Assembly: GCF_050947875.1 (NCBI RefSeq)
Contig: NW_027460291.1
Span: 27,899,589-27,963,588, forward strand
DNA from: Dermacentor variabilis
Lineage: Eukaryota > Arthropoda > Arachnida > Ixodida > Ixodidae
Reading direction: 5' to 3'
Length of the DNA stretch: 64,000 bases
Below are positions 22,001-36,300 of the stretch, one piece after another. The first letter of the stretch is position 1; each line of letters opens with the position of its first letter. A program made the translations under genes and the position numbers. The notes under the pieces were generated by a model. That model made no database searches and was not told the DNA's origin. It worked only from the letters and a program-made list of their open reading frames with translations.

Positions 22001-23699
22001 CTAAGATAGCGCAATACTGGGCCCAACCGCGGCGGATGTGAAGCAGGCGTTGAGCGCTCTGCATACGTGGTCCATCCAAAGGTAGTGCAATGCCGGGCCG
22101 ACACGCAGTGGAGGTAAAGCAGGCGTCAAGCACTCCCCATACGTGGCCCTATCCCTAAGACAGTTCTATACTGGGCCCACCCGCGGCGGAGTTAAAGCAA
22201 GCGTTGAGAGCTCCACATACTTGGGTCCATCCAAAAGTAGTGCAATGCTGGGCCGACACGTGGTGGAGCTGAAGCAGGCGTTAAGCACTCCCCATACGTG
22301 GGCCGATACCGAAGATAGTGTAATGCCGTGCCGACACGTGATGGAGGTGAAGCAGGCGTTAAGCACTCCCCATGCGTGGGCCGATCCTGAAGATAGTGTA
22401 ATACTGGGCTCACCCGCGGCGGAGGTGAAGCAGGCGTTAAGCACTCCCCATACGTGGGCCCATCCCGAAGATAGCGCAATACTGGTCCCACCCGCGGCGA
22501 ACGTAATGCAGGCGTTCAGCGATCCGCATACGTGGGTCCATCCAACGGTAGTGCCATGCCCGGTCGACACGCGGTGGAGGTGAAGCAGGCGTTAAGCAAT
22601 CCCCATACGTGGCGCGATCCCTAAGATAGCGCAATACTGGGCCCAACCGCGGTGGAGCTGAAGCAGGTGGTAAGCATTCCTCATAAATGGGCCGATACCC
22701 AAGATAGTGCAATGCTGCGCCCACCCGCGGCGATGGTGAAGAAAGCGTTGAGCGCTCTGCATACATGGGTCCATCCAAAGGTAGTGCAATGCCAAGCTGA
22801 CACGTGGTGGAGGTGAAGCAGGGTTTAAGCACTCCCCGTACGTGGCGCGATCCCCAAGTTAGTGCAATACTGGCCCCACCCGCGTCGTAGGTGAAGCAGG
22901 CGTTCAACGCTCTGCATACGTGGTCCATCTAAAGGTAGGGCAATGCCGGGTTGACACGCGCTGGAGGTGAAGAAGCGCTAAACACTCCTCATACGTGGGC
23001 CCATCCCGAAGATAGTGCAATACTGGTCCCACCCGCGGCGAAGGTAAAGCAGGCGTTCAGCTCTCCGCATAGTGGGTCCATCCAAAGGTAGTTCCATGCC
23101 CGGCCGACACGCGGTGGAGGTGAAGCAGGCGTTAAGCACTCCCCATACGTTGCCCGATCTCTAAGATAGCGCAATCTGGGCCCACCCGCGGTGGACCTGA
23201 AGCATGCGGTAAGCACTCCGCATAAGTGGGCCGATCCCCATGATAGTGCAATTCTGCGCCCACCCGCGGCGAAGGTGAAGAAGGCGTTGAGCGCTCTGCA
23301 TACATGGGTCCATCTAAAGGTAGTGCAATGCCGGGCCGGCACGTGGTGGAGGTGAAGCAGGCGTTAAGCACTCCCCATACGTGGCGCGATCCCTAAGATA
23401 GTGCAGTACTGGGCGCACCCGCGGTGAAGGTCAAGCAGGCGCTCAGCGCTCCGCATACGTGGTCCATCTAAAGGTAGGGCAATGCCGGGTCGACACGTGG
23501 TGGAGGTGAAGAAGCGTTAAGCACTCCCCATACGTGGGCCCATGCCAAAGTTAGTGCAATACTGGTCCCACCCGCGGCGAAGGTGAAGCAGGCTTTCTTC
23601 GCTCCGCATAGGTGGGTCCATGCAAAGGTAGTGCAATGACCGGCCGACACGCGTTGGAGGTGAAGCAGGTTAAGACCTCCCCATACGTGGCCCGATCCC

Positions 23700-26600
23700 T
23701 AAGATAGCGCAATACTGGGCCCACCCGCGGTGGAGGTGAAGCAGGCGTTAAGCGCTCCCCATACGTGAGCCCATCCCGAAGAGAGTGCCATACTGGGCCC
23801 AACCGCGGCGGATGTGAAGCAGGCGTTGAGCGCTCCGCATACGTGGTCCATCCAAAGGTAGTGCAATGCCGGGCCGACACGCAGTGGAGGTAAAGCAGGC
23901 GTCAAGCACTCCCCATACGTGGCCCTATCCCTAAGACAGTTCTATACTGGGCCTCCCGCGGCGGAGGTGAAGCAAGCGTTGAGAGCTCCACATACTTGGG
24001 TCCATCCAAAAGTAGTGCAATGCTGGGCCTACACGTGGTGGAGCTGAAGCAGGCGTTCAGCGCTCCGCATACGTGGGTCCATCCAAAGGTAGTGCCATGC
24101 CCGGCCGACACGCGGTGGAGGTGAAGCAGGCGTTAAGCACTCCCCATACGTGGCGCGATCCCTAAGATAGCGCAATACTGGGCCCACCCGCGGTGGAGCT
24201 GAAGCAGGCGGTAAGCATTCTTCATAAATGAGCCGATACCCAAGATAGTGCAATGCTGCGCCCACCCGCGGCGATTGTGAAGAAGGCGTTGAGCGCTCTG
24301 CATACATGGGTCCATCCAAAGGTAGTCCAATGCCAAGCTGACATGTGGTGGAAGTGAAGCAGGCGTTAAGCACTCCCCATACGTGGCGCGATCCCTAAGA
24401 TAGTGCAATACTGGGTGCACCCGCGGTGGATGTGAAGCAGGCGTTAAGCACTCCCCATAATTGGGTCGATCCCCAAGTTAGTGCAATACTGGCCCCACCC
24501 GCGTCGGAGGTGAAGCAGGCGTTAAACCCTCTGCATACGTGGTCCATCTAAAGGTAGTGCAATGCCGGGTCGACACGCGCTGGAGGTGAAGAAGCGTTAA
24601 GCACTCTCCATACGTGGGTCCATCCCGAAGATAGTGCAATACTCGGCCCACCCGCGGCGAAGGTGAAGCGGGCGTTCAGCGCTCCGCATACGTGGGTCCA
24701 TCCAAAGGTAGTGCAATGCCCGGCCGACACGCGTTGTAGGTGAAGCAGGCGTTAGGCCCTCCCCATACGTGGCACGATCTCTAAGATAGCGCAATACTGG
24801 GCCCACCCGCGGTGGAGCTGAAGCAGGCGGTAAGCACTCCGCATAAATGGGCCGCTCCCCAAGATAGTGCAATGCCGGGTCGACACGGGGTGGAGGAGAA
24901 GAAGCGTTAAGCACTCCCCATACGTGGGCCCATCCCAAAGTTAGTGCAATACTGGTCCCACCCGCGGCGAAGGTGAAGCAGGGGTTCTTCGCTCCGCATA
25001 GGTGGGTCCATGCAAAGGTAGAGCAATGACCGGCCGACACGCGTTGGAGGTGAAGCAGGTTAAGACCTCCCCATACGTGGCCCGATCCCTAAGATAGCGC
25101 AATACTGGGCCCACCCGCGGTGGAGGTGAAGCAGGCGTTAAGCGCTCCCCATACGTGAGCCCATCCCGAAGAGAGTGCCATACTGGGCCCAACCGCGGCG
25201 GATGTGAAGCAGGCGTTGAGCGCTCCGCATACGTGGTCCATCCAAAGGTAGTGCCATGCCCGGCCGACACGCAGTGGAGGTGAAGCAGGCGTTAAGCACT
25301 CCTAATACGTAGCGCGATCCCTAAGATAGCGCAATACTGGGTCCACCCGCGGTGGAGCTGAAGCAGGCGGTAAGCATTCTTCATAAATGAGCCGATACCC
25401 AAGATAGTGCAATGCTGCGCCCACCCGCGGCGATGGTGAAGAAGGCGTTGAGCGCTCTGCATACATGGGTCCATCCAAAGGTAGTGCAATGCCAAGCTGA
25501 CACGTGGTGGAGGTGAAGCAGGCGTTAAGCACTCCCCATACGTGGCGCGATCCCTAAGATAGTGCAATACTGGGTGCACCCGCGGTGGATGTGAAGCAGG
25601 CGTTAAGCACTCCCCATAATTGGGTGGATCCACAAGTTAGTGCCATACTGGCCCCACCCGCGTCGGAGGTGAAGCAGGCGTTAAACCTTCTGCATACGTG
25701 GTCCATCTAAAGGTAGTGCAATGCCGGGTCGACACGCGCTGGAGGTGAAGAAGCGTTAAGCACTCCCCATACGTGGGCCCATCCCGGAGATAGTGCAATA
25801 CTCGTCCCACCCGCGGCGAAGGTGAAGCAGGCGTTCAGCGCTCCGCATACGTGGGTCCATCCAAAGGTAGTGCAATGCCCGGCCGACACGCGTTGGAGGT
25901 GAAGCAGGCGTTAGGCCCTCCCTATACGTGGCGCGATCTCTAAGATAGCGCAATACTGGGCCCACCCGCGGTGGAGCTGAAGCAGGCGGTAAGCACTCCG
26001 CATAAATGGGCCGATCCCCAAGATAGTCCAATACTGGGCCCACCCGCGGCGAAGTGGAAGCAGCCTTTGAGCGCTCCACATACGTGGGTCCATCCAAAGG
26101 TAGGGCAATACTGGGTCCACCCGCGGTGGAGGTGAAGCAGGCGTTAAGCACTCCGCATAAATGGGCCGCTCCCCAAGATAGTGCAATGCCGGGCCGACAC
26201 GTCGTGCAGGTGAAGCAGGCGTTAAGCACTTCCCATACGTGGGCCGATCCTGAAGACAGTGTAATACTGGGCTCACCCGGGGCGGAGGTGAAGCAGGCGT
26301 TAAGCACTCCCCATACGTGGGCCGATCCCGAAGATAGTGCAATACTGGGCCGATACGCTTCGGAGGTGAGGCAGGTGTTGAGCGCTCGGCATACGTGGTC
26401 CATGTAAAGATAGTGCAATGCCGGGTCGACACGCGGTGGAGGTGAGGAAGCGTTAAGCACTCCTCATACGTGCGCCCATCCCGAAGATAGTCCAATACTG
26501 GTCCCACCCGCGGCGAAGGTAAAGCAGGCGTTCAGCGCTCCGCATAGTGGGTCCATCCAAAGGTAGTGCCATGCCCGGCCGACACGCGGTGGAGGTGAAG

Positions 26601-29600
26601 CAGGCGTTAAGCACTCCCCATACGTTGCCCGATCTCCAAGATAGCGCAATCTGGGCCCACCCGCGGTGGACCTGAAGCATGCGGTAAGCACTCCGCATAA
26701 GTGGGCCGATCCCCAAGATAGTGCAATGCTGCGCCCACCCGCGGCGAAGGTGAAGAAGGCGTTGAGCGCTCTGCATACATGGGTCCATCTAAAGGTAGTG
26801 CAATGCCGGGCCGGCACGTGGTGGAGGTGAAGCAGGCGTTAAGCACTCCCCATACGTGGCGCGATCCCTAAGATAGTGCAATACTGGGCCCACCCGCGGT
26901 GGAGGTGAAGCAGGCGTTAAGCGCTCCCCATACGTGAGCCCATCCCGAAGAGAGTGCCATACTGGGCCCAACCGCGGCGGATGTGAAGCAGGCGTTGAGC
27001 GCTCCGCATACGTGGTCCATCCAAAGGTAGTGCAATGCCGGGCCGACACGCAGTGGAGGTAAAGCAGGCGTCAAGCACTCCCCATACGTGGCCCTATCCC
27101 TAAGACAGTTCTATACTGGGCCTCCCGCGGCGGAGGTGAAGCAAGCGTTGAGAGCTCCACATACTTGGGTCCATCCAAAAGTAGTGCAATGCTGGGCCTA
27201 CACGTGGTGGAGCTGAAGCAGGCGTTCAGCGCTCCGCATACGTGGGTCCATCCAAAGGTAGTGCCATGCCCGGCCGACACGCGGTGGAGGTGAAGCAGGC
27301 GTTAAGCACTCCCCATACGTGGCGCGATCCCTAAGGTAGCGCAATACTGGGCCCACCCGCGGTGGAGCTGAAGCAGGCGGTAAGCATTCTTCATAAATGA
27401 GCCGATACCCAAGATAGTGCAATGCTGCGCCCACCCGCGGCGATTGTGAAGAAGGCGTTGAGCGCTCTGCATACATGGGTCCATCCAAAGGTAGTCCAAT
27501 GCCAAGCTGACACGTGGTGGAAGTGAAGCAGGCGTTAAGCACTCCCCATACGTGGCGCGATCCCTAAGATAGTGCAATACTGGGTGCACCCGCGGTGGAT
27601 GTAAAGCAGGCGTTAAGCACTCCCCATAATTGGGTCGATCCCCAAGTTAGTGCAATACTGGCCCCACCCGCGTCGGAGGTGAAGCAGGCGTTAAACCCTC
27701 TGCATACGTGGTCCATCTAAAGGTAGTGCAATGCCGGGTCGACACGCGCTGGAGGTGAAGAAGCGTTAAGCACTCTCCATACGTGGGTCCATCCCGAAGA
27801 TAGTGCAATACTCGGGCTACCCGCGGCGAAGGTGAAGCGGGCGTTCAGCGCTCCGCATACGTGGGTCCATCCAAAGGTAGTGCAATGCCCGGCCGACACG
27901 CGTTGGAGGTGAAGCAGGCGTTAGGCCCTCCCCATACGTGGCGCGATCTCTAAGATAGCGCAATACTGGGCCCACCCGCGGTGGAGCTGAAGCAGGCGGT
28001 AAGCACTCCGCATAAATGGGCCGCTCCCCAAGATAGTGCAATGCCGGGTCGACACGTGGTGGAGGTGAAGAAGCGTTAAGCACTCCCCATACGTGGGCCC
28101 ATCCCAAAGTTAGTGCAATACTGGTCCCACCCGCGGCGAAGGTGAAGCAGGGGTTCTTCGCTCCGCATAGGTGGGTCCATGCAAAGGTAGTGCAATGACC
28201 GGCCGACACGCGTTGGAGGTGAAGCAGGTTAAGACCTCCCCATACGTGGCCCGATCCCTAAGATAGCGCAATACTGGGCCCACCCGCGGTGGAGGTGAAG
28301 CAGGCGTTAAGCGCTCCCCATACGTGAGCCCATCCCGAAGACAGTGCCATACTGGGCCCAACCGCGGCGGATGTGAAGCAGGCGTTGAGCGCTCCGCATA
28401 CGTGGTCCATCCAAAGGTAGTGCCATGCCCGGCCGACACGCAGTAGAGGTGAAGCAGGCGTTAAGCACTCCCCATACGTGGCGCGATCCCTAAGATAGCG
28501 CAATACTGGGCCCACCCGCGGTGGAGCTGAAGCAGGCGGTAAGCATTCTTCATAAATGAGCCGATACCCAAGATAGTGCAATGCTGCGCCCACCCGCGGC
28601 GATTGTGAAGAAGGCGTTGAGCGCTCTGCATACATGGGTCCATCCAAAGGTAGTCCAATGCCAAGCTGACACGTGGTGGAAGTGAAGCAGGCGTTAAGCA
28701 CTCCCCATACGTGGCGCGATCCCTAAGATAGTGCAATACTGGGTGCACCCGCGGTGGATGTGAAGCAGGCGTTAAGCACTCCCCATAATTGGGTGGATCC
28801 ACAAGTTAGTGCCATACTGGCCCCACCCGCGTCGGAGGTGAAGCAGGCGTTAAACCTTCTGCATACGTGGTCCATCTAAAGGTAGTGCAATGCCGGGTCG
28901 ACACGCGCTGGAGGTGAAGAAGCGTTAAGCACTCCCCATACGTGGGCCCATCCCGGAGATAGTGCAATACTCGTCCCACCCGCGGCGAAGGTGAAGCAGG
29001 CGTTCAGCGCTCCGCATACGTGGGTCCATCCAAAGGTAGTGCAATGCCCGGCCGACACGCGTTGGAGGTGAAGCAGGCGTTAGGCCCTCCCTATACGTGG
29101 CGCGATCTCTAAGATAGCGCACTACTGGGCCCACCCGCGGTGGAGCTGAAGCAGGCGGTAAGCACTCCGCATAAATGGGCCGATCCCCAAGATAGTCCAA
29201 TACTGGGCCCACCCGCGGCGAAGTGGAAGCAGCCTTTGAGCGCTCCACATACGTGGGTCCATCCAAAGGTAGGGCAATACTGGGTCCACCCGCGGTGGAG
29301 GTGAAGCAGGCGTTAAGCACTCCGCATAAATGGGCCGCTCCCCAAGATAGTGCAATGCCGGGCCGACACGTCGTGCAGGTGAAGCAGGCGTTAAGCACTT
29401 CCCATACGTGGGCCGATCCTGAAGACAGTGTAATACTGGGCTCACCCGGGGCGGAGGTGAAGCAGGCGTTAAGCACTCCCCATACGTGGGCCGATCCCGA
29501 AGATAGTGCAATACTGGGCCGATACGCTTCGGAGGTGAGGCAGGTGTTGAGCGCTCGGCATACGTGGTCCATGTAAAGATAGTGCAATGCCGGGTCGACA

Positions 29601-32600
29601 CGCGGTGGAGGTGAGGAAGCGTTAAGCACTCCTCATACGTGCGCCCATCCCGAAGATAGTCCAATACTGGTCCCACCCGCGGCGAAGGTAAAGCAGGCGT
29701 TCAGCGCTCCGCATAGTGGGTCCATCCAAAGGTAGTGCCATGCCCGGCCGACACGCGGTGGAGGTGAAGCAGGCGTTAAGCACTCCCCATACGTTGCCCG
29801 ATCTCCAAGATAGCGCAATCTGGGCCCACCCGCGGTGGACCTGAAGCATGCGGTAAGCACTCCGCATAAGTGGGCCGATCCCCAAGATAGTGCAATGCTG
29901 CGCCCACCCGCGGCGAAGGTGAAGAAGGCGTTGAGCGCTCTGTATACATGGGTCCATCTAAAGGTAGTGCAATGCCGGGCCGGCACGTGGTGGAGGTGAA
30001 GCAGGCGTTAACCACTCCCCATACGTGGCGCGATCCCTAAGATAGTGCAATACTGGGCCCACCCGCGGTGGAGGTGAAGCAGGCGTTAAGCGCTCCCCAT
30101 ACGTGAGCCCATCCCGAAGAGAGTGCCATACTGGGCCCAACCGCGGCGGATGTGAAGCAGGCGTTGAGCGCTCCGCATACGTGGTCCATCCAAAGGTAGT
30201 GCAATGCCGGGCCGACACGCAGTGGAGGTAAAGCAGGCGTCAAGCACTCCCCATACGTGGCCCTATCCCTAAGACAGTTCTATACTGGGCCTCCCGCGGC
30301 AGAGGTGAAGCAAGCGTTGAGAGCTCCACATACTTGGGTCCATCCAAAAGTAGTGCAATGCTGGGCCTACACGTGGTGGAGCTGAAGCAGGCGTTCAGCG
30401 CTCCGCATACGTGGGTCCATCCAAAGGTAGTGCCATGCCCGGCCGACACGCGGTGGAGATGAAGCAGGCGTTAAGCACTCCCCATACGTGGCGCGATCCC
30501 TAAGATAGCGCAATACTGGGCCCACCCGCGGTGGAGCTGAAGCAGGCGGTAAGCATTCTTCATAAATGAGCCGATACCCAAGATAGTGCAATGCTGCGCC
30601 CACCCGCGGCGATTGTGAAGAAGGCGTTGAGCGCTCTGCATACATGGGTCCATCCAAAGGTAGTCCAATGCCAAGCTGACACGTGGTGGAAGGGAAGCAG
30701 GCGTTAAGCACTCCCCATACGTGGCGCGATCCCTAAGATAGTGCAATACTGGGTGCACCCGCGGTGGATGTAAAGCAGGCGTTAAGCACTCCCCATAATT
30801 GGGTCGATCCCCAAGTTAGTGCAATACTGGCCCCACCCGCGTCGGAGGTGAAGCAGGCGTTAAACCCTCTGCATACGTGGTCCATCTAAAGGTAGTGCAA
30901 TGCCGGGTCGACACGCGCTGGAGGTGAAGAAGCGTTAAGCACTCTCCATACGTGGGTCCATCCCGAAGATAGTGCAATACTCGGGCTACCCGCGGCGAAG
31001 GTGAAGCGGGCGTTCAGCGCTCCGCATACGTGGGTCCATCCAAAGGTAGTGCAATGCCCGGCCGACACGCGTTGGAGGTGAAGCAGGCGTTAGGCCCTCC
31101 CCATACGTGGCGCGATCTCTAAGATAGCGCAATACTGGGCCCACCTGCGGTGGAGCTGAAGCAGGCGGTAAGCACTCCGCATAAATGGGCCGCTCCCCAA
31201 GATAGTGCAATGCCGGGTCGACACGTGGTGGAGGTGAAGAAGCGTTAAGCACTCCCCATACGTGGGCCCATCCCAAAGTTAGTGCAATACTGGTCCCACC
31301 CGCGGCGAAGGTGAAGCAGGGGTTCTTCGCTCCGCATAGGTGGGTCCATGCAAAGGTAGTGCAATGACCGGCCGACACGCGTTGGAGGTGAAGCAGGTTA
31401 AGACCTCCCCATACGTGGCCCGATCCCTAAGATAGCGCAATACTGGGCCCACCCGCGGTGGAGGTGAAGCAGGCGTTAAGCGCTCCCCATACGTGAGCCC
31501 ATCCCGAAGACAGTGCCATACTGGGCCCAACCGCGGCGGATGTGAAGCAGGCGTTGAGCGCTCCGCATACGTGGTCCATCCAAAGGTAGTGCCATGCCCG
31601 GCCGACACGCAGTAGAGGTGAAGCAGGCGTTAAGCACTCCTAATACATAGCGCGATCCCTAAGATAGCGCAATACTGGGCCCACCCGCGGTGGAGCTGAA
31701 GCAGGCGGTAAGTATTCTTCATAAATGAGCCGATACCCAAGATAGTGCAATGCTGCGCCCACCCGCGGCGATGGTGAAGAAGGCGTTGAGCGCTCTGCAT
31801 ACATGGGTCCATCCAAAGGTAGTGCAATGCCAAGCTGACACGTGGTGGAGGTGAAGCAGGCGTTAAGCACTCCCCATACGTGGCGCGATACCTAAGATAG
31901 TGCAATACTCGGTGCACCCGCGGTGGATGTGAAGCAGGCGTTAAGCACTCCCCATAATTGGGTCGATCCACAAGTTAGTGCAATACTGGCCCCACCCGCG
32001 TCGGAGGTGAAGCAGGCGTTAAACCTTCTGCATACGTGGTCCATCTAAAGGTAGTGCAATGCCGGGTCGACACGCGCTGGAGGTGAAGAAGCGTTAAGCA
32101 CTCCCCATACGTGCGCCCATCCCGGAGATATTGCAATACTCGTCCCACCCGCGGCGAAGGTGAAGCAGGCGTTCAGCGCTCCGCATACGTGGGTCCATCC
32201 AAAGGTAGTGCAATGCCCGGCCGACACGCGTTGGAGGTGAAGCAGGCGTTAGGCCCTCCCTATACGTGGCACGATCTCTAAGATAGCGCAATACTGGGCC
32301 CACCCGAGGTGGAGCTGAAGCAGGCGGTAAGCAATCCGCATAAATGGGCCGATCCCCAAGATAGTGCAATGCTGGGCCCACCCGCGGCGAAGTGGAAGCA
32401 GCCTTTGAGCGCTCCACATACGAGGGTCCATCCAAAGGTAGGGCAATACTGGGTCCACCCGCGGTGGAGGTGAAGCAGGCGTTAAGCACTCCGCATAAAT
32501 GGGCCGCCTCCAAGATAGTGCAATGCCGGGCCGACACGTCGTGCAGGTGAAGCAGGCGTTAAGCACTTCCCATACGTGGGCCGATCCTGAAGACAGTGTA

Positions 32601-33200
32601 ATACTGGGCTCACCCGGGGCGGAGGTGAAGCAGGCGTTAAACACTCCCCATACGTGGGCCGATCCCGAAGATAGTGCAATACTGGGCCGATACGCTTCGG
32701 AGGTGAGGCAGGTGTTGAGCGCTCGGCATACGTGGTCCATGTAAAGATAGTGCAATGCCGGGTCGACACGCGGTGGAGGTGAGGAAGCGTTAAGCACTCC
32801 TCATACGTGCGCCCATCCCGAAGATAGTCCAATACTGGTCCCACCCGCGGCGAAGGTAAAGCAGGCGTTCAGCGCTCCGCATAGTGGGTTCATCCAAAGG
32901 TAGTGCCATGCCCGGCCGACACGCAGTGGAGGTGAAGCAGGCGTTAAGCACTCCCCATACGTTGCCCGATCCCTAAGATAGCGCAATACTGGGCCCACCC
33001 GCGGTGGACCTGAAGCATGCGGTAAGCTCTCCGCATAAGTGGGCCGATACCCAAGATAGTGCAATGCTGGGCCCACCCGCGGCGAAGGTGAAGAAGGCGT
33101 TGAGCGCTCTGCATACATGGGTCCATCCAAAGGTAGTGCAATGCCGGGCCGGCACGTGATGGAGGTGAAGCAGGCGTTAAGCACTCCCCATACGTGGCGC
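23700..33200. repeat. Higher-order repeat: three tandem copies of a 3169-bp unit
   Basis: Matching landmarks recur at exactly 3169 bp: 23902, 27071 and 30240; 24548, 27717 and 30886; 25707, 28876 and 32045. One unit holds about 41 monomers. Copies differ by scattered single bases only, until about 32.8 kb, where the third copy gains an indel and diverges into the next domain. Boundaries are approximate because every part of the unit is itself satellite. Confidence 0.92.
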
Positions 33201-33399
33201 GATCCCTAAGATAGTGCAATACTGGGCGTACCCGCGGTGGAGGTGAAGCAGGCGTTAAGCGCTCCTCATACGTGAGGCCATCGCGAAGAGAGTGCCATAC
33301 TGGGGCCAACCGCGGCGGATGTGAAGCAGGCGTTGAGCGCTCCGCATACGTGGTCCATCCAAAGGTAGTGCAATGCCGCACCGACACGCAGTGGAGGTA

Positions 33400-36300
33400 G
33401 AGCAGGTGTCAAGCACTCCCCATACGCGGCCCTATCCCTAAGACAGTTCTATGCTGGGCCCACCCACGGCGGAGGTGAAACAAGCGTTGAGCGGTCCGCA
33501 TACTTGGGTCCATCCAAAAGTAGTGCAATGCTGAGCCGACACGTGGTGGAGCTGAAGCAGGCGTTAAGCACTCCGCATAAATGGGCCGATACCGAAGATA
33601 GTGTAATACTGGGCCCAGCCGCGGCGAAGGTGAAGCCGGCGTTGAGCATACGTGGGTCCATCCAAAGGTATTTCAATGCCGGGCCGACACGCGGTGGAGG
33701 TGAAGCAGGCGTTAAGCACTCCCCATACGTGGCCCGATCCCCTGGATAGGGCAATACTGGGCCCACCCGCGGTGGAGCTGAAGCAGGCGGTAAGCACTCC
33801 GCATAAATGGGCCGATCCCCAAGATAGTGCAATGCTGGGCCCACCCGCGGCGAAGTTGAAGCAGGCGTTGAGCGCTCCACGCACGTGGGTCCATGCAAAG
33901 GTAGTGCCGGGCCGACACGTGATGGAGGTGAAGAAGCGTTAAGCACTCCCCATACGTGGGCCGATACCGGAGATAGTATATTACTGGGCCCACCCGCGGC
34001 GAAGGTGAAGCCGGCGTTAAGCACTCCGCATACCTGGTCCATCCAAAGGTTGTGCAATGCCGGGTCGACACGCGGTGGAGGTGAAGAAGGGTTAAGCGCT
34101 CCCCATACGTGGGCCCATCCCTAAGATAGTGCAATACTGGGCCCAGCCGCGATGGAGGTGAAGCAGGCGTTAAGCACGTCCCATAAATGGGCCGATTCCC
34201 AAGATAGTGCAATGCTGGGCCCGCCCGCGGCGAAGGTGATGCAGGCGTTGAGCGCCGTGCATATCTGGGTCCATCCAAAGGTTGTGCAATGCCGGGTCGA
34301 CACGCGGTGGAGGTGAAGAAGGGTTAAGCGCTCCCCATACGTGGGCCCATCCCTAAGATAGTGCAATACTGGGCGCACCCGCGGTGGAGGTGAAGCAGGC
34401 GTTAAGAACTCCCCATATATGGGCCGATCCCCAAGATAGTGCAATACTGGGCCCACCCGCGTCGGAGGTGAAGCAGGCGTTCAACGCTCCGCATACGTGC
34501 TCCATCTAAAGGTAGGGCAATGCCGGGTCGACACGCTGTGGAGGTAAAGAAGCGTTAAGCACTCCCCATACGTGGGCCCATACCGAAGTTAGTGCAATAC
34601 TGGTCCCACCCGCGGCGATGGTCAAGCAGGCGTCCAGCGCTCCGCATACGTGGGTCCATCCAAAGGTAGTGCAATGCGCGGCCGACACGCGTTGGAGGTG
34701 AAGCAGGCGTTAAGCCCTCCCCATACGTGGCCCGATCCCTAAGATAGCGCAATACTGGGCCCACCCGCGGTGGAGCAGAAGCAGGCGGTAAGCATTCCGC
34801 ATAAATGGGCCGATCCCCAAGATAGTGCAATGCTGGGCCCACCCGCGGCGAAGGTGAAGAATGCGTTGAGCGCTCTGCATACATGGGTCCATCCAAAGGT
34901 AGTGCAATGCCAAGCCGCCACGTCGTGGAAGTGAAGCAGGCGTTAAGGACTCCCCATACATGGCGCGATCCCTAAGATAGTGCAATACTGGGTCCACCCG
35001 CGTCGGAGGTGAAGCAGGCGTTCAGCGCACCGCATACGTGGGTCCATCCAAAGGTAGTGCAATGCCCGGCCGACACGGGTTGGAGGGGAAGCAGGCGTTA
35101 AGCCCTCCACATACGTGGCCCGATCCCGAAGATTGTGCAATGCCGGGCCGACACGTGATGGAGGTGAAGCAGGCGTTAAGCACTCCCCATACGTGGGCCG
35201 ATACCGAAGATAGTGTATTACTGGGCCCACCCGCGGCGAAAGTGAAGCGGCCGTTCAGCGCACCGCATACGTGGGTCCATCCAAAGGTAGTGCAATGCCG
35301 GGTCGACACGCGGTGGAGGTGAAGAAGGGTTAAGAACACCCTTACGTGGGCCCATCCCAAAAATAATGCAATACTGGGCCCACCCGCGATGGAGGTGAAG
35401 CAGACGTTAAGCACTCCCATACGTGGCCCGATTCCTAAGATAGTGCAATACTGGTTACACCCGCGGCGAAGGTGAAACAGGCGTTGATCACTCCGCTTAC
35501 GTGGGTCCATCCAAAGGTAGTGCAATGCGGGCCGACACGCGGTGGAGGTGAAGCAGGCGTTATGCACTCCCCATACGTGGCCCATCTAAAGGTAGGGCAA
35601 TGCCGGGTCGACACGCGGTGGAGGTGAAGAAGCGTTAAGCACTCCCCATACGTGGGCCCATCCCGAAGTTAGTGCAATACTGGTCCCACCCGCGGCGAAG
35701 GTGAAGCAGGCGTTCAGCGCTCCGCATACGTGGGTCCATCCAAAGGTAGTGCAATGCCCGGCCGACACGCGTTGGAGGTGAAGCAGGCGTTAGGCCCTCC
35801 CTATACGTGGCGCGATCTCTAAGATAGCGCAATACTGGGCCCACCCGCGGTGGAGCTGAAGCAGGCGGTAAGCACTCCGCATAAATGGGCCGATCCCCAA
35901 GATAGTGCAATGCTGGGCCCACCCGCGGCGAAGTGGAAGCAGGCTTTGAGCGCTCCACATACGTGGGTCCATCCAAAGGTAGGGCAATACTGGGTCCACC
36001 CGCGGTGGAGGTGAAGCAGGCGTTAAGCACTCCGCATAAATGGGCCGCTCCCCAAGATAGTGCAATGCCGGGCCGACACGTCGTGCAGGTGAAGCAGGCG
36101 TTAAGCACTCCTCATACGTGCGCCCATCCCGAAGATAGTCCAATACTGGTCCCACCCGCGGCGAAGGTAAAGCAGGCGTTCAGCGCTCCGCATAGTGGGT
36201 TCATCCAAAGGTAGTGCCATGCCCGGCCGACACGCAGTGGAGGTGAAGCAGGCGTTAAGCACTCCCCATACGTTGCCCGATCCCTAAGATAGCGCAATAC

